Position numbers and translations under genes: made by a program. A stretch of DNA of 64,000 nt from Ophthalmolycus amberensis (lineage: Eukaryota; Chordata; Actinopteri; Perciformes; Zoarcidae). How positions within the stretch are numbered: the first letter of the stretch is position 1; each line of letters starts with the position of its first letter. The notes beneath the pieces are model-generated. The model worked only from the letters and a program-made list of their open reading frames with translations, was not told the origin of the DNA and searched no databases. This document shows, piece after piece, positions 1 through 10,240 of the stretch. The DNA lies in assembly GCA_024529925.1 (NCBI GenBank), contig JAFEUB010000393.1, positions 62,001 to 126,000 on the forward strand, written 5' to 3'.

Positions 1-235
1 ATCGCGCATGCGCAAAGCCGCCGCTGTTCCCGCCTCTCTCCTACAGCGCTCATTACAATTATGCAAACTAGCCGATGACGTCATTTAGCGACTTTTAGGA
101 CAGCCAATAGCTACTTTCCTTACTAAGGAGTTGGCAACACTGCTACCACTCCTTCAGTCTCTCTCTTTCCACACTGAACTTCCTCCTCTCTATCAGCTCA
201 TGTTCAACACTTTACAGCTGCATATCTCACATTTA

Positions 236-3172
236 TCCCACTCTGTCTCTGTCATCATGTATCTGTTCCTGTGTCTGGTGGTTTTGGCGTACAGAGCCCT
301 GTAGCGCCCTCCAGAGGGGAGGAGGTGAACAGCTTGTGTCCAGGGTGTGAGGGGTCTGCAGTGATCTTTCCTGCACGTTTCCTGACTCTGGAGGTGAACA
401 AGTCCAGGATGGAGGGCAGGCTGGAACCAATGATCCTCTCCGCAGACCTAACAATCCGTTGCAGTCTGTTTCTGTCCTGTTTGGTGGCCGATCCAAACCA
501 CACAGTGATGTAAGAACAGAGAACAGACTGGATGATGGTGGAGTAGAACAGGATCAGCAGTTCCTGAGGCAGGTTGAACTTCCTGAGCTGGAGCAGGAAG
601 TACAACCTCTGCTGGGCCTTTTTCATGATGGTGTTGATGTTGGGAGCCCACTTCAGGTCCCGGGAGATTGTGGATCCCAGAAACTTGAAGGTCTCCACAG
701 CAGACACAGTGTTGTTGAGTATGGTGAGGGGGGGCAGTGATGGGGGGCTCCTCCTGAAGTCCACTGTCATCTCCACAGTCTTGAGCTTGTTCAGCTCCAG
801 GTTGTTCTGACCACACCAGAGGACCAGCCGTTCAGCCTCCCGTCTGTACGCAGACTCATCACCGTCCCTGATGAGGCCGATGACCGTTGTGTCGTCTGCG
901 AACTTCAGGAGTTTGACCGTTGGGTCCTCTGAGGGCAGTCGTTGGTGTAGAGAGAGAGGAGCAGTGGGGAGAGCACACATCCCTGGGGGGTCCAGTGCTG
1001 ATGGTCCGGGTGCTGGATGTGATTTTTCCCAGCCTCACCTGCTGCGTCCTGTCAGTCAGGAAGTTTGTGATCCACTGACAGGTGGAGGCTGGCACAGTGA
1101 GCTGGGAGAGTTTGGATTGGAGTATTGCTGGGATGATGGTGTTGAACGCGGAGCTGAAGTCCACGAACAGAACCCTTGCATATGTCCCTGGGGAGTCGAG
1201 GTGCTGCAGCATGTAATGCAGTCCCATGTTGACTGCATCATCCACCGACCTGTTTGCACGGTAGGCAAACTGCAGGGGATCCAGCAGGGGTCCTGTGATG
1301 TTCTTCAGGTGGGTCAACACCAGTTTTTCAAAGGATTTCATGACCACAGACGTCAGGGCGACGGGCCTGTAGTCATTAATCCTGTGATGGAGGATTTCTT
1401 GGGGACCGGGATGATCGTGGAGCGTTTGAAGCAGGAAGGACTTCACACAGCTCCAGTGATCGGTTGAAGATCTTTGTGAAGATGGGGGCCAGCTGGTCAG
1501 CACAGACTTTCAGGCAGGAGGGTGACACACCGTCTGGGCCTGGTGCCTTCCTGATCTTCTGTCTGTGAAAGAGCCGACTCACATCCTCTTCGCAGATCCT
1601 CAGTGCCGGTGGGGGGTCGGTTGGGAGAGATGAGGAGGCAGGGGGTGTAGATGGTTGTTTGATGGGGCAGGTGGGGGGTGGGGGGGTGAGGGTAGGCTTA
1701 TCGAACCTGCAGGAGAAGGCATTCAGGTCGTCAGCCAGTTGGTGGTTGGCCTCAGTGGGGGGGGATGGTCTCCTGTAGTTGGTGAGTACTTCCAGGCCTC
1801 TCCAAACTGACGAGGGGTCGTTGGCTGAAAACTTGTTCTTCAGCTTTTCAGTGTAGCTCCTCTTAGCTACCCTGATCTCCCTCGTCAATGTGTTTCTGGC
1901 CTGGTTGTACAGGAGCCTGTCCCCACTTCTGTAGGCCTCCTCCTTGGCCCGACGAAGCTGCCTGAGTTGTTCAGTAAACCAGGGTTTATTGTTATTGTAT
2001 GTGCAGAAGGTTTTAGTCGGCACACACATGTCCTCACAAAAACTGATGTACGATGTCACAGTGTCAGTGAGCCCATCCAGGTCTGTAGCAGCAGCCTCAA
2101 AAACACTCCAATCAGTGCAGGCAAAGCAGGACTGTAACTCCAGCTTTGCCTCGTTGGTCCATCTCTTCACCGTCTTCACCACAGGCTTTGCAGATTTTAA
2201 TTTCTGCCTGTAGGTCGGGAGAAGATGAATCAAACAGTGATCAGAGAGTCCCAAAGCGGCACGGGGTACTGAGCGATATGCGTCCTTTATTACAGTGTAG
2301 CAGTGGTCCAGTGTGTTTTTGTCCCTGGTGCTACACTTAATATGCTGTCTGTATTTAGGCAGTTCTTTGCTGAGGTTTGCTCTGTTGAAGTCCCCAAGAA
2401 CAATGAGCAGGGAGTCTGGGTGTTTATGCTCCGTGTAGGTGATCTGCTCAGCCAGGTGTTGGAGAGCCTCACTCACACAGGCCTGAGGTGGGATGTAAAC
2501 ACCGACCAGGATGAATGAGGAAAACTCCCGCGGTGAATAAAAAGGTTTGCAGTCTATGAAAAGTGTTTCCAAGTGAGGGCTGCATGATTCCTTTGACACT
2601 GTGATATCAGTACACCAACCTTCATTAATGTAGAAGCAGATTCCGCCTCCCCTCGTTTTCCCCGACAGCGCCGTTACGCGGTCCGCTCTGAGGAGTTGGA
2701 AGCCCGGCAGATGAAGTGCGCTGTCCGGGATGTGCTCACCGAGCCAGGTTTCAGTGAAGCACAGGGCGGCGGATCTGCTAAAGTCCTTTTTTGCTTTGTT
2801 GAGGAGCAGCAGCTCATCCATCTTGTTGGCCAGGGAGCGGACATTCGCCAGGTGAATTGACGGGAGCGCAGTTCTGAGTCCCCGTCGGCGCAGATTAACG
2901 AGCGCGCCAGCTCGCTTCCCTCTTCGGCGTCTCCGATAGATTCCGAGTAGAGCCGCTGCTCCCCCGACCAAAATGTCTGTAAAACTTCCTGGTTCGATGA
3001 AAACCGGCGAAACGGTTTGGCCAGTGGATAGACGGATGTTTAAAAGTTCCTCTCTGCTGAATGTGATCAGAGAGGGAGAGCTGGAAACAGGACAAACACA
3101 CAAAAACAGAAAAAGCACGAGAGAGCGAAGTACCGAGGCTGCCATCGTCGGCGGCGCCATCTTACCCATCTT
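236..3172 (-). mobile_element. LINE (L2/CR1-like non-LTR retrotransposon), near full length
   Basis: A non-LTR retrotransposon lying on the minus strand. The 5' end is near 3172, where the sense strand starts with an AAGATGG-rich leader typical of fish elements of this group. It encodes an APE-type endonuclease followed by reverse transcriptase. The 3' boundary is uncertain: similarity to the second copy (29807-31676) stops at about 255, and a different short tail follows. I place it in the L2/CR1 group from domain order and RT motifs; the exact clade would need a phylogeny. Positions 1-235 show no gene. Confidence 0.85.
255..3169 (-). pseudogene. LINE ORF2-like protein: APE endonuclease + reverse transcriptase, frameshifted
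   Basis: The reading frame opens at 3169 with a hydrophobic N-terminal stretch, then an endonuclease with short motifs LGDFNRANL, LDHCY and LSDHCLIHL (the Asp and His catalytic core of APE-type nucleases). The reverse transcriptase follows, with VLFVDFSSAFNTI and the catalytic FADDTT box near 870-920. Compared with the intact copy at 29811-31616 there are three single-base losses: near 1440, near 990 in a run of C, and near 930. They split the gene into frames 3169-1376, 1503-859 and 980-255, so this copy cannot make a full protein. In other respects it is very close to the second copy, so the family was active recently. Confidence 0.85.
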
Positions 3173-3779
3173 AATTACCTAGTTGCATATATTGTTGATT
3201 AAACTTGCTTTATCGACATATATTGGCTCAATTCAAATATATGCTATTACTGATCTTTATCTTTTTATATCATCTGTTTGATGTCTGTGAATGTACCTGA
3301 TTATCAAGTGGACGGAGATCGATCCAAGGACGAAGCTGCAGGTAGGAAACGAGGCCAGGAAGCTCATTCGTCTCCTCAAACCGTCGGGACGTTCACGTTC
3401 ACAGAATGAGTCCTGCTCAGCGCAAAGTGGGTCAACTTCCAAACACTTACAGTACACGAAAACATGCTCATTTGTTTGAATGATCCACAACAAAATCAAA
3501 ATATTGTCATATTTGGAATATAAGTGCATGTGAACGTTGTCATTGTTCCTTTAAGTAGCAGCACTTCAAATAACAACATTGACTTGAACACCGGTCTCGG
3601 GTGAAATCTGACAGGAAACAAAACTAAGTGGAAGTTCTTCGCCCGAGTCACCACTTTCACCACGGTGTATCCTCTGAGGACCGTGAACATTCAAAGTAAA
3701 ATTTCATGGTTTTTAATAACACATTGTGTTTTACATATTTTCTTAATGTCTGACTCGTGTAAAGAACTTTAAATCCCCG
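3173..3779. other. No recognisable feature
   Basis: About 600 bp between the LINE and the trinucleotide repeat. Only short non-conserved open frames are seen on both strands. From about 3790 to 3907 the sequence matches 48790-48897, the region just 3' of the gene 2 CARD exon, so it is the far flank of the gene 1 3'UTR. Confidence 0.5.
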
Positions 3780-3907
3780 TGTTGCTGAAAACTGCTAAAA
3801 CGTACAAACTTTTCTTCCACAGTCCCACAAAGTGCTGTGGGAAACGCTGCCTCGTGTTGTGCACCGTTAAAGATCACAATAAGTCATGTGAGACAACTGT
3901 TGAAGAG

Positions 3908-3941
3908 ATTCATCATCATCATCATCATCATCACCACCACC

Positions 3942-3975
<34 letters not shown>

Positions 3976-3977
3976 TC

Positions 3978-4026
<49 letters not shown>

Positions 4027-4028
4027 CC

Positions 4029-4062
<34 letters not shown>

Positions 4063-4114
4063 CCACCATCATCATCATCATCATCATCATCACCACCACC
4101 ACCACCACCACCAC
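3908..4114. repeat. CAT/CAC trinucleotide repeat, part 1 (split by retrovirus)
   Basis: About 69 triplets in alternating blocks of CAT and CAC. It continues at 12386 after the retroviral insertion. The unsplit equivalent in gene 2 is at 48901-48949. The reading frames of polyHis, polyAsp/Gly or polyMet/Val across it are repeat artefacts. Confidence 0.95.
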
Positions 4115-4745
4115 TGTTGAGGAGAAAACTCAAGTGAACAGACTGAGATCGAGGCGTTTAGCTCAATTCAAGCAATTAAACATTTATTTGTGACAGAAGT
4201 ATTATGTCCAGCAGTTGAACGAGCCCGGACTCTAACAAGGTGTGTCAAAGTGAAACCTAAAAAGCGCTTAATACACAGATGCGCATGCGGTATCATAGGT
4301 CCTCCTTTTGGAGCCTATTGGTTGAATACATAGTAGGAGGCGGGTCTGTTTTTAGCTTTCCAGACAGCCTGGTGGCGCTCTGGGCAGCTTCACCCACACT
4401 GGCTCACTTCCGGATCCCGCCTTCTCTGGAACGTCAGTGTGTGTGAAATGTTGTTAACACTTTACGGTGTCAAAAAGGGTGCAGTTCTAAGCTATTTCGA
4501 AGTCTCTGTGTGAATAGATAAGAGAGCTCTTTTCCTAACTCTAAGATGGCAGTTTCTGCCCTAATCTGGTGGTTTAAGCAAGCGTTACTTTCAGGGCCAC
4601 TGTATCTGTTTCTATCGTGCGAACAGGCGACGGAATGCCCTGTTCGGAGTTTTTGACCTACTTACAGTGACCTCACAACTCCGCAATATAAGCTTACAAG
4701 TATAGCGCATATTATTTAAGATGGAATGAATATATTTTATTTACA
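4115..4745 (-). repeat. 3' LTR of the endogenous retrovirus
   Basis: 631 bp, identical in length to the LTR at 11755-12385. Differences lie near 4292, 4344, 4377, 4504 and 4513. A sense AATAAA lies about 70 bp before the LTR end, as expected for an R-region polyadenylation signal. Confidence 0.95.
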
Positions 4746-4757
4746 AATCCCCCTTTT
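4746..4757 (-). promoter_or_regulatory. Polypurine tract
   Basis: In sense the sequence AAAAGGGGGATT directly precedes the 3' LTR (which begins TGTAAATAAA). Its position and composition fit the plus-strand priming site of reverse transcription. Confidence 0.8.
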
Positions 4758-4780
4758 CACACCTGCTAGGTGTGAACTTC

Positions 4781-5404
4781 TTAGACTTGTGTGTCGTCGT
4801 CTAACTGGGAGTTTGTCAAGGAACGCAACTCTGGTTCTTCTTCCTGGTCCCATGACCCCTCTGGGTCAGAGGCCGGCTGGTCTCCACCCAACAGTGGATA
4901 AGCAACATATGTAATAAGACGGCCTATCAAAGTTCGGAGGCAGGGGATGCAGCAACAGCCACAGGTGATGAGAATAGCTATGAAAACCGCGATGTAAACT
5001 GCTATGGCCAGAACGAGTTTGGATCTACATGCTGTCTTATGGACCAATGTTGGGGTACTACGTCTTGTTCGGTTGTGAGTCAGATTCGGGGATGGACAGG
5101 GAAAAGGGGCGGGTGAATTGGAAGTCTGATTCGGGAAAGGGGCAGTAGAATTAGAGGGGTGCTGGTGTGTCTGATACTTGGTTTCTAGTCCCCACATCAG
5201 TAAGACAACAAATATGCCCATACCCACCCCCACCCCAATCTGAGTTTTCCTCCCACATCCCACCCCTTTCCAGGTGAAGCGCTGCCTATCTAGGTCGGCG
5301 GGGTTTGCATAAGGGTCCCCTAGACAGCGTCTAAGTTCCCGATGCATTTTCCAAATCAGTGCGAATTTCTCCCAGTGTTCTGGTTGGTACCGGTGCTGGG
5401 ACAC
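4781..5404 (-). pseudogene. env: Retroviral Env remnant with large internal deletion
   Basis: 207 codons; the start overlaps the end of pol by 74 nt in another frame, a usual arrangement. Residues 1-50 are charged, residues about 55-73 are a first hydrophobic segment (IGVGVGMGIFVVLLMWGL) that could be a long-leader signal/anchor, and several N-glycosylation sites follow (NST, NQT, NLT, NRT). A basic RTRR stretch lies near residue 115, and a second membrane segment at about 129-150 is followed by a Cys-rich and then acidic tail. A full Env is normally 500-650 residues with a CX6CC motif and a fusion peptide; neither is visible. The middle (most of the surface subunit and the ectodomain) has been lost, so this cannot be a working envelope. 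Confidence 0.75.
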
Positions 5405-8400
5405 AGTGTGTCAGGTGGTGCCAAGGGGCGCCTGATTTGCCCTTGACCTGGACCGAGTGTGAAGTAACCTCCTTCACCTCGTACGGCCCAGTCCACCTGG
5501 GGTCAGTCCACTTGCGCTTGTGAACCTTGACCCTGACCCAATCACCTACTTGTATCTGCTTTCCAGCTGCCACTGCTTCAGGTACTGCTCGAGTCCTCTC
5601 GATCTGTTTGGAGAGAGCTTCAGTAAGAGAAGTTAGGGCACTCATATAGTCAGACATTTCAATCTGCTGTACATCCAAAGGTGGCATATGACCTCCATCT
5701 CTGGGTGGACCTGGCATCGACCGGCCAGTCATGATCTCGTGTGGGGAGAGATGTGTTTCTCCCCCTTTTCCGGACCTCATGGCCATAAGGGCCAGAGGCA
5801 GGGCTTCAACCCATGTTAATTTGGAGCCCGCGCAAACTTTGGCAATTTTGGCCTTAAGGGTCTGATTCGCTCGTTCCACCAGGCCCTGAGATTGCGGGTG
5901 ATAGACTGACCCGAATCGGTGTGTGATTCCCAGAAATTGCTCTACCTGTGCGAGCATGGTGTTGCTAAAGTGTGATCCGTTATCGGAGCGGATGCATCTC
6001 GGCACTCCGTAACGGGGAATCAGTTCTGTCTGCAGCCACTTTACAACTGTCTGCACGTCTTCTCTCTTGGTGGGAATTGCTTCCACCCATCTTGAAAATC
6101 TGTCTACCATTACCAAGATGTACCTCTTTCCCTGCACTCTATTCTCTGGTCCCATATCTGTATAATCTATGCTAACGTCTTGGAAACAGGCTGAGGGCAC
6201 GGGATAAGATCCCATCGGTGTCTTGAATGGTTTTCTTGAATTGTGATTGCCACAAATTTGACATTCATCGCAGAAGAGGAAAGATATCGCTTCCATGTGT
6301 GGATGCCACCATAGTTGTTTTAAATTGTCCAATGTCCGTTTCTTTCCCTCGTGTGTAGGTCCGTGGGCCCCTGGTAGGAGTGCTGCACACAGTTCTGCTG
6401 AGGCAACCACTCTGCCGTCGTGGGCTCTCCACAGACCTTTGTCTTTTGAGGCTCCTTTTCGTGTCCATTCGGACCATTCATAAGGTCCTGCTTTCTTTTG
6501 ATGATCTTTGATGTGTTCGATGGTGAGCTCAGGTGGGCCGGATGTTGGCTTCATAACCATTTGGCGAGGTGTGTAGCCTCCAGTTTTCTTTGCTGCTTTG
6601 TCTGCCGCGTCATTGCCGGCGCTGATTCGTGATTTGATTGTGTCATGTCCTTTGCATTTCATGATGGCCACCCCCTTTGGTAGTTGGATTGCTTCTACCA
6701 GCCTTCTCATCGCTGCTTCGTGTTTTATGGGGTGGTCATTTGACGTGGTGAAGTTGCGTCTTCGCCATACAGGGCCATCGATGTGGGCCGCTCCATGGGC
6801 GTAAGCCGAATCTGTGAAGATATTTACAATTTTGTCCGTGCTCCACTTCAGAGCCTGAATCAGTGCTTCCACTTCTGCTAGTTGTGCTGAAGCGGGTTGT
6901 GGCAGTATCCCTGACTCCACTGTTTGGTGATAGCCATCACTCTTCTGTTCCACCACTGCATAGGATGCAATGTTCCCTTCTTCTCCTTTGTAGCAGCAAC
7001 CATCCGTGTAGAGCCAGGCTTCAGCTGTGAGGTGGGGAGTGTTCTGGAGATCCGATCTCAATTTGTTTTCTTGTACTGCAACTTCCTCGCACACATGTGG
7101 TTGTCCATCCGTGAAGTTAGCTGTCATATTTCTTGTGGCTGGCACATAGGTGATGTGTGGCATGGTGCAAGTGTGTTGAATCTTTGTTTTCCTTGCGGCA
7201 CTGAACGTGAATTCTTTACTCATCAGGAATGCCGCCACGCCATGATGCGTGTGTACTTCCAGTGGATGGCCCATGACAATATGAGAAGTTTTTTCAATTG
7301 CTTTTGCCACTGCTGCAACATACCTTGCGCACGTGGATTGACCGTTTTCCACAGCGTCAAGTTTTGATGAATGATACATCAGTACGTCTCTTTCACCCCC
7401 CGTTTTCTGGAAGAGTACAGCATTGAGTAGGCTGTGTCTTTCAGAAACATCAAGGTGGAACGGTAGGGAGTAGTCTGGGGACATGAGTGCGGCTGCATGT
7501 GCAAGTGCTTGCTTCAAGCGGGTGAAAGCTGTTTCACCCTCTGCTGTCCATGTGAGGTTGGCAGTAAGATTTCTGGGGCCCACTTCCTTCAACATCTCTC
7601 TGAGAATGGTGGTGTGGTTGGTGTAGTCTGGGATATGGGCTCGTGAGTAGCCTGTTAAGCCCAGAAATGAGAGGAGAGCGGCCACAGTGAGTGGTTGGGG
7701 ATGTTGCAAGATGGTGGTCCTGTGCGTGTGTGACAGGCCTTGCCCGTCTGATGAAACATTGCGACCCAAAAACAACACTTGGCGTCTGGCAAACTGCACC
7801 TTTGAACGTTTGACCTTGTAGCCCTTTTCGGCTAATAGAGTGAGGAGTCGGACAGTGGAATCAAGGCAGAGAGCTGCTGACGTTGCTGCTAGAAGCAGAT
7901 CATCAACATATTGAATCAGAACTACGCCTTCTGGGAGGGCGAGGTCAGCAAGATGAAGGCGTAAGTGGTGGTTGAATAGGCCTGGGGAGCACCTGTAGCC
8001 CTGGGGTAGGGAGGCATATGTATACTGCTGATCATTAAAGGTGAAGGTGAAGATAGGCTGAGAGTCTTTGTGCAGTGGGACACTGAAGAAAGCGTTGGCC
8101 AGATCTACTACTGTGAAGTGGGTGTGTGCAGGGCTCAAATTGCTGAGAGAGAGATGAGGATCTGGAACTGGATGACCTGTTGGAACTGTGATTTCGTTCA
8201 CGGGGCGGAAATCCTGGACCATTCTCCATCCTTTTCCTCCTGCCTTTGGAACCGGAAGTATGGGAGTGTTGAACTCTGATGAGGTGGGGTAGATGACTCC
8301 GGCTTGGAGCAGGCCTTCAATTGTCGGCCAAATGCCTTCCAGTTGTTCTTGTTTCAGGCGATATTGGGGTCTGTACACTGGAAGCTGCTGTGGGTCTGTG

Positions 8401-9197
8401 AATGTGACTTTGATGGGTTCCGTAGTCAGGCGGCCAACGTCATAGGCCCCTGAGGTCCATAACTTAGCCGGGACCTGAGCCAAACAGGCAGTTGTAGCTG
8501 GATGATCTGAACACGATTTGCCATGGTGACGAGGCAAAGGGAGGTGCTCCGGTAATGTGTGTTCAACAGTGTCAGGGGCTGTCCATCTCCACATGGTCTC
8601 CTCCTTGGCTTTGAGCAGACCTTCAGTAGTGGTTGGTTCCCAAGTGAGAGTTAGTGCTCTCTTGATCATAGGCCCCAGACTTCTGGCCTCATGACCAAAA
8701 CCAACCGCCAAAGTGACATGAGGTGATGAGACCGCATCTAGCTGGTACCATGAGCGAAGGAAGGGAGATAGAATGACTCTTGATGCTACTCCTTCCTGGC
8801 CACAATAGATGTGTAGACACTGAATGGTAGGTCTAAGGTGAGACATGTTTTCATCCCAGTCTTCTGTGTAGGGGTCGTCGGGATCTGGTGTGACATTTAG
8901 AGTGCAATGGACGTGGTCCAGAGGAGTTTTGTACGGGAAAAGCTGAGTGATTTGTGGTTTGAGAATGTTGAACCAATATTGGATGGCAGGGGTCTGGGGG
9001 CCATTTTGAAGACAGCGTAGCCAGTACACTTCTTCGTCTGTGGGGACTCTTGTCATAGCTTTTTCCAATGTTTTCACCCTCTCCATCATGTCTCTCATCG
9101 CTCGCTCTGTTGAGGTGGAGCGCGTGTCGATGGTGCACCCTTCATCCAGGGCCATCTGGAATGCTCCTGTGAGCAGTCCTCCCTTTACTTGTCTCAT
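5331..9197 (-). CDS. pol: Retroviral Pol: N-terminal module, RT, RNase H, integrase
   Basis: 1288 codons from the first ATG at 9197, in a frame that stays open further upstream to about 9460. Residues 1-250 are an unassigned module with two H-x-T motifs (HCT near residue 97, PHVTLAV at 159-165). RT spans about 262-560, with LPQG (397-400) and the catalytic YVDD (430-433). RNase H spans about 725-870, with YTDG and FTDSAYA. Integrase spans about 940-1280: an H-H-C-C zinc site (H945, H949, C976, C979) and a D,D35E core (D1011, D1072, E1108). An intact frame this long implies a recent insertion. I see no retropepsin D-T/S-G motif and no CCHC zinc knuckle. The C-terminus ends in the Env overlap. 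Confidence 0.9.
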   Translation of the reverse strand: MRQVKGGLLTGAFQMALDEGCTIDTRSTSTERAMRDMMERVKTLEKAMTRVPTDEEVYWLRCLQNGPQTPAIQYWFNILKPQITQLFPYKTPLDHVHCTLNVTPDPDDPYTEDWDENMSHLRPTIQCLHIYCGQEGVASRVILSPFLRSWYQLDAVSSPHVTLAVGFGHEARSLGPMIKRALTLTWEPTTTEGLLKAKEETMWRWTAPDTVEHTLPEHLPLPRHHGKSCSDHPATTACLAQVPAKLWTSGAYDVGRLTTEPIKVTFTDPQQLPVYRPQYRLKQEQLEGIWPTIEGLLQAGVIYPTSSEFNTPILPVPKAGGKGWRMVQDFRPVNEITVPTGHPVPDPHLSLSNLSPAHTHFTVVDLANAFFSVPLHKDSQPIFTFTFNDQQYTYASLPQGYRCSPGLFNHHLRLHLADLALPEGVVLIQYVDDLLLAATSAALCLDSTVRLLTLLAEKGYKVKRSKVQFARRQVLFLGRNVSSDGQGLSHTHRTTILQHPQPLTVAALLSFLGLTGYSRAHIPDYTNHTTILREMLKEVGPRNLTANLTWTAEGETAFTRLKQALAHAAALMSPDYSLPFHLDVSERHSLLNAVLFQKTGGERDVLMYHSSKLDAVENGQSTCARYVAAVAKAIEKTSHIVMGHPLEVHTHHGVAAFLMSKEFTFSAARKTKIQHTCTMPHITYVPATRNMTANFTDGQPHVCEEVAVQENKLRSDLQNTPHLTAEAWLYTDGCCYKGEEGNIASYAVVEQKSDGYHQTVESGILPQPASAQLAEVEALIQALKWSTDKIVNIFTDSAYAHGAAHIDGPVWRRRNFTTSNDHPIKHEAAMRRLVEAIQLPKGVAIMKCKGHDTIKSRISAGNDAADKAAKKTGGYTPRQMVMKPTSGPPELTIEHIKDHQKKAGPYEWSEWTRKGASKDKGLWRAHDGRVVASAELCAALLPGAHGPTHEGKKRTLDNLKQLWWHPHMEAISFLFCDECQICGNHNSRKPFKTPMGSYPVPSACFQDVSIDYTDMGPENRVQGKRYILVMVDRFSRWVEAIPTKREDVQTVVKWLQTELIPRYGVPRCIRSDNGSHFSNTMLAQVEQFLGITHRFGSVYHPQSQGLVERANQTLKAKIAKVCAGSKLTWVEALPLALMAMRSGKGGETHLSPHEIMTGRSMPGPPRDGGHMPPLDVQQIEMSDYMSALTSLTEALSKQIERTRAVPEAVAAGKQIQVGDWVRVKVHKRKWTDPRWTGPYEVKEVTSHSVQVKGKSGAPWHHLTHCVPAPVPTRTLGEIRTDLENASGT

Positions 9198-9227
9198 CGG
9201 TGCTTGTATAAATGGATTATTCGGGGA

Positions 9228-9239
9228 GTATGGGGGAGG
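9228..9239 (-). other. PPPY late-domain motif upstream of pol
   Basis: In the pol frame, upstream of the ATG at 9197, lies a proline-rich stretch ending in PPPY. Such motifs in retroviral Gag bind NEDD4-type ubiquitin ligases for budding. It marks this frame as the continuation of Gag. Confidence 0.7.
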
Positions 9240-9363
9240 AACCGGAGGAAGTGCTGGATACAGGCCAGTTGAGGGCGGGGGAGGGGCCGAGGCCAGAGAT
9301 GCCTGGCCCGGTTCCTGTGCAGTCTTTTCTGGACCTACCGGGGCTTGAGTGGTAGGGGTGACG

Positions 9364-9825
9364 TCAAGGGGGTTGATGTTGAGTGAGGTGATGTCGAGTG
9401 ACAGATGGGGGCTGGTTTTTTTCTTTTCCGGTTGGCATGTCCACCTGCATCCGATCTGTCATGGCCATTCCTAGTGCCATCATTGCCACTCGCTGTTCCT
9501 CTTCTCTGTCTTTGCGGGCTTGCTTCAGTGGGTTAGCGAACCCCCATCGCTTGGTTTGATTTGTCGTTTGATTTGTCTCTGCAGTCTGTGCGTGAGCCAC
9601 TCGTTTTGTCAAATCGTTGGTGAAAAGCCGGAGGTTGTTGACTGATGGAGGTAGTGGACTGGCCGCCTTCCACCATCCCTCCTCTTGCCATCGTTTCATG
9701 CAGTTATCCCAATGGATCTTGTCTCTTTTCCATACAGTCTTTCCTGCTGTGTCTGTGAGTGCCTTCTTCAATTTTGCACGTAGTTCTCCTGAATAGCCTC
9801 CAGATGGAGCCACAGCTCCAGCCAT
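9364..9825 (-). pseudogene. gag: Retroviral Gag N-terminal (matrix-like) fragment
   Basis: The frame is open from 9855, but the likely ATG is at 9825, since the preceding Lys run comes from an oligo-T stretch. About 150 residues, basic and Trp-rich, followed by a short Pro/Gln tail ending at a TGA. The proline-rich PPPY region and pol continue in a different frame, and the overlap holds a run of seven T (9416-9422; A7 in sense). The frame change there could be a homopolymer indel or a recoding site; the pol frame is +1 relative to gag, so a simple -1 slip would not join them. Matrix identity rests on position only. Confidence 0.6.
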
Positions 9826-9829
9826 ATCT

Positions 9830-9972
9830 TCTTGTGTTTTTTTTTTTTTTTTCAATTTTTCTTCAATTCAATTCAAATGATTTAATTTTTTATTTTTCGA
9901 ATTTCAAAATGTTTCACATTTCAAATGATTTAATTAAATTTTTTTTCAAATTTCAAATTTCAAATTTCAAAC
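9830..9972. repeat. A/T-rich low-complexity stretch in the retroviral leader
   Basis: Oligo-T runs followed by short repeats of AATTTCAAAT type. It separates the Gag start from the 55-bp repeats. Confidence 0.7.
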
Positions 9973-9984
9973 TTTTTGGATGCA

Positions 9985-10240
9985 GTACTCTCGAATGTCC
10001 ACCAGTTGGAGCCAACGCTCCTGTCAAATGTTCTTCTTGCAGTTCCTGAAGTGCCACCAGAGGGAGCCAAAGTTCCTGTCAAATTTTCTTCTTGCAGTAC
10101 CTGAACTGCCAACAGAGGGAGCCAAAGCTCCTGTCAAATGTTCTTCTTGCAGTACCTGAACTGCCACCAGATGGAGCCAAAGCTGTGCTCCTGAAGAGCC
10201 ACCAGAGGGAGCCAAAGCTTCTGGCAAATTTTCCGGTGCC
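9985..10240 (-). repeat. 55-bp tandem repeats in the retroviral leader, similar to the gag start
   Basis: The word GAGCCAA recurs at 10009, 10064, 10119 and 10174 (period 55), with a shorter last unit at 10209. In sense each unit resembles the first about 50 nt of gag (GGAGCTGTGGCTCC-type start), so the leader repeats appear to be copies of the gag 5' end. Confidence 0.8.

Noticed and set aside
3779..4193. PolyHis, polyAsp/Gly and polyMet/Val frames
   Set aside because: Translation of the CAT/CAC repeat in different frames; the position is 3'UTR-like.
9416..9424. Classical -1 gag-pol slippery site (A AAA AAC)
   Set aside because: The heptamer exists in the gag frame, but a -1 slip leads to a stop soon after and not into pol; pol is in the +1 frame.
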